From Mesotaenium endlicherianum (taxonomy: Eukaryota; Streptophyta; Zygnematophyceae; Zygnematales; Mesotaeniaceae), in contig WELA01002296.1 of the NCBI GenBank assembly GCA_009602735.1, forward strand, positions 237,372 through 283,246: a DNA stretch of 45,875 nt, read 5' to 3'. Below the pieces are notes generated by a model. That model saw only the letters and a program-made list of their open reading frames with translations, did not search any database and was not told where the DNA came from. This document shows positions 44,283 through 45,875 of the stretch, one piece after another (positions within the stretch are counted from its first letter, which is position 1; every line of letters begins with the position of its first letter). The translations under genes and the position numbers were made by a program.

Positions 44283-45690
44283 AGTGGGGCAACGTGCAGC
44301 TGCTCGCGTCCACGCCCCTACCAGGTCACCTGCTCAGGGCCAAGGGTAGACGTAAAAAAGACTTAAGGGGTCCAACCTGAGCAGCAGCTCACCCATACCC
44401 CCGCCATGTCACTTGCGGAGGGCCAGAAGCAGGCCCAAAGCCCTAGCCCTAAAGACGCAAGTAAGCCGAAAACCTAGCATCTAGCCTGACAACAAGATGA
44501 AGTCTACCACGTGCAGCGGCTCAACTGCAGCTCCTCCGTGACTTGCTCGGGGCCAAGCATGGACGAAAAACCCTGATTCCTGATGTCCCTGGAGACGCAA
44601 AGGGGCCCACCCGGCGTGGTAGCTCAGCCACACCCCCACCAAGTGACCTTATTTGGGCCAAAAGAAAGCTCTCCCCGACTCTTGAGCGCCAAGCTCTCCA
44701 GGAACAGGCCCACCCACACGCAGGTGCTCAGCCCCCTTCCGCCGCTTCCACCACATCACTCGCTAGCTAAGTCAGAGCCAGGAGCAGACCCAAGAGCCCT
44801 AGACCGGAAGTGGGTGAGGTGATATGAGGTGGTGCGGCAGCAGGGCCACACTGCACACACTGCAGCTACTCGTTCATGCCTCTGCCAGCACTTGCAGTGC
44901 GCCAGAGGGGGCCGAAGGGCGACCTACGCCCGGAACCGTCAAGTCCAGCGCCTACAAGCCTGAAGCGCCGCTGAGAGGCAGCCCAGGAGCTTGTCGGTCG
45001 CATGCAGCTGCTCACTCGGCCTTCTGCCGACCCTGAGCAGGCTCACTTACTTCGGGTTGAAGACAAGGGTTTAGGATTTGCGGTTGGAAGTGTCAAGCCT
45101 AAAGAGATAGGGGATCTATCACGGGAAGCTACACTCAGCAATCTATTCACATTTCCCACCATCACTTATTTGAAGGCCAAAGAAAATGCAGACGCAGAAC
45201 CCCAGCCCCTAAACCCGAGACTTGCGCAGTCTGCCCCCATAGCAGCTGCTACAGCAGTTGTAGTGTGGTCTACGCAAGAAGAGGCCAGTATTGAAGTATG
45301 GACTCTGATTCCTTGAAGATTGTGTGCCGCTAAAGAAGAGGAGTGGGCCACCACATGCAGCTGCTTGGAAACACCCCGTCTCTCACTTGTGCCCAAAAGT
45401 GAAAACCCGATACCCTAGAGTTCAAGGCCCGAGTTTCAGAACCCCAGAGCAGTGTAGGAGTCGCCCCCGTGCACTTGCACAGGCACCTGCATGGCATCAA
45501 CGTTAGGTTACAGAATTTAGACCAGCTACCCTAAGCTAGAAGGGGTGAAGGGGGGGTCCCGCTACGTGCCACGGCTGTTCAGTCACACCTTGAGCTTCGT
45601 TTGGTAAGGGACAAACCCGAAATTCAAAACCCTACGCCCAAAGAGGTGGAGTGGGGTCCCCCACTTGCAGCGGCGCAGTCAGAGCTTGGG
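43705..45690. repeat. Long acceptor-side tandem array copied from an ARMC7 exon edge
   Basis: The exon edge (plus strand GAGGCAGTCCAGGAACAGGT, then CCACCGCGTGCAGCTGCTTG) is repeated for about 2 kb beyond the acceptor. Clear copies of CGTGCAGCTGCT(C/T)-type sequence lie near 43807, 43920, 44022, 44296, 44512, 44866, 45003 and 45355. Weaker ones lie near 44120, 44380, 44620, 45570 and 45665. The first copies also keep GAGGCAGTCAAGGAAACGGT and a shared GGGCTTTACACAAGTCCTTG block. Telomere-like words (AACCCTAGCGCC, CCCTAGCCCTAAAG) lie between copies. Similarity falls with distance from the exon. Confidence 0.8.
44197..44280. repeat. (GA)n microsatellite
   Basis: An almost pure GA dinucleotide run with a few AAAG interruptions, inside one unit of the ARMC7 acceptor-side array. 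Confidence 0.95.
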
Positions 45691-45694
45691 CCAG

Positions 45695-45875
45695 GCTCCA
45701 GAAAGGAGGGAGAGGGTGGAGAGTAAGAGGGAGGAGGGGGGGAAGGGAAAGAGGGAGAGAGCGAGGGAAGTTTGAAAGGGAGGGAGGCAAAGAGGAAGAG
45801 GGAAGAGGGAATGGAAGGGAGAGTAAGAGAGGAAAAGAATGACACAGAGAGAGAGGGAGGGGGGAAGGAAGGAAG
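45695..45875. repeat. Polypurine low-complexity tract at the right edge
   Basis: GAGGGAGGGAAAG-type purine repeat continuing to the end of the window. Frames through it are artefacts. Confidence 0.85.

Noticed and set aside
1..45875. CRISPR array or prokaryotic operon
   Set aside because: Repeats are variable, without uniform spacers, and all genes are spliced with GT-AG introns.

Overview
This is a nuclear window from an intron-rich eukaryote, most likely a green-lineage alga. It holds six spliced genes whose reading frames could be rebuilt exon by exon, plus one unrecognised gene and some orphan exons. The lineage call is an inference from gene content. There is a plant-type sucrose-6F-phosphate phosphohydrolase, a plant-type haspin kinase (with the N-terminal VFQRRKKP and AFELEEESP motifs), a plastid-type UPF0114 membrane protein and an At4g00560-like (MAT2B-like) reductase. 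Degenerate plant-type telomere words (CCCTAAA/TTTAGGG) are scattered through the introns. A streptophyte alga would fit best; the species cannot be fixed from the sequence.

Layout. Positions 872-2549 (minus): first two exons of a prolyl oligopeptidase, running off the left edge. 3508-10287 (plus): sucrose phosphatase, nine exons. 11696-17621 (plus): MAT2B/RmlD-like extended SDR protein, six exons, with a broken Ty3/gypsy integrase in intron 5. 17622-21665: a gene-poor stretch with one possible minus-strand exon and two possible plus-strand exons. 21666-25102 (plus): UPF0114 protein, five exons. 25707-35092 (minus): haspin kinase, at least thirteen exons. 36455-37934 (plus): an unrecognised 188-residue protein, three exons. 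39640-43704 (minus): ARMC7-type armadillo protein, running off the right edge. POP/SPP and haspin/36455 gene are divergent pairs; UPF0114/haspin and 36455 gene/ARMC7 are convergent. The genes have unrelated jobs (sucrose synthesis, peptide cleavage, mitotic histone phosphorylation and so on), so no pathway cluster is implied.

The most unusual feature is how the introns are built. In at least six genes or junctions, the intron beside an exon is a decayed tandem array (period about 70-130 bp). Its unit carries a copy of the adjoining exon edge with its splice site, often followed by a short CCCTAAA-like tract. The arrays may lie on the donor side, the acceptor side or both, and cover hundreds to about 2000 bases. 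The clearest cases are 1-871, 1646-1844, 5730-6517, 6713-6990, 14862-15275, 23862-24089 and 43705-45690. This suggests that introns here grow by repeated tandem duplication across splice junctions, leaving ladders of decoy splice sites. Exons flanked by such arrays also look markedly GC-rich at third codon positions compared with array-free exons of the same genes.

Limits: all exon borders were read by eye from splice consensus, phase and family similarity. Two haspin segments could not be found, and both lie where a single N occurs. No tRNA, rRNA or CRISPR was seen.
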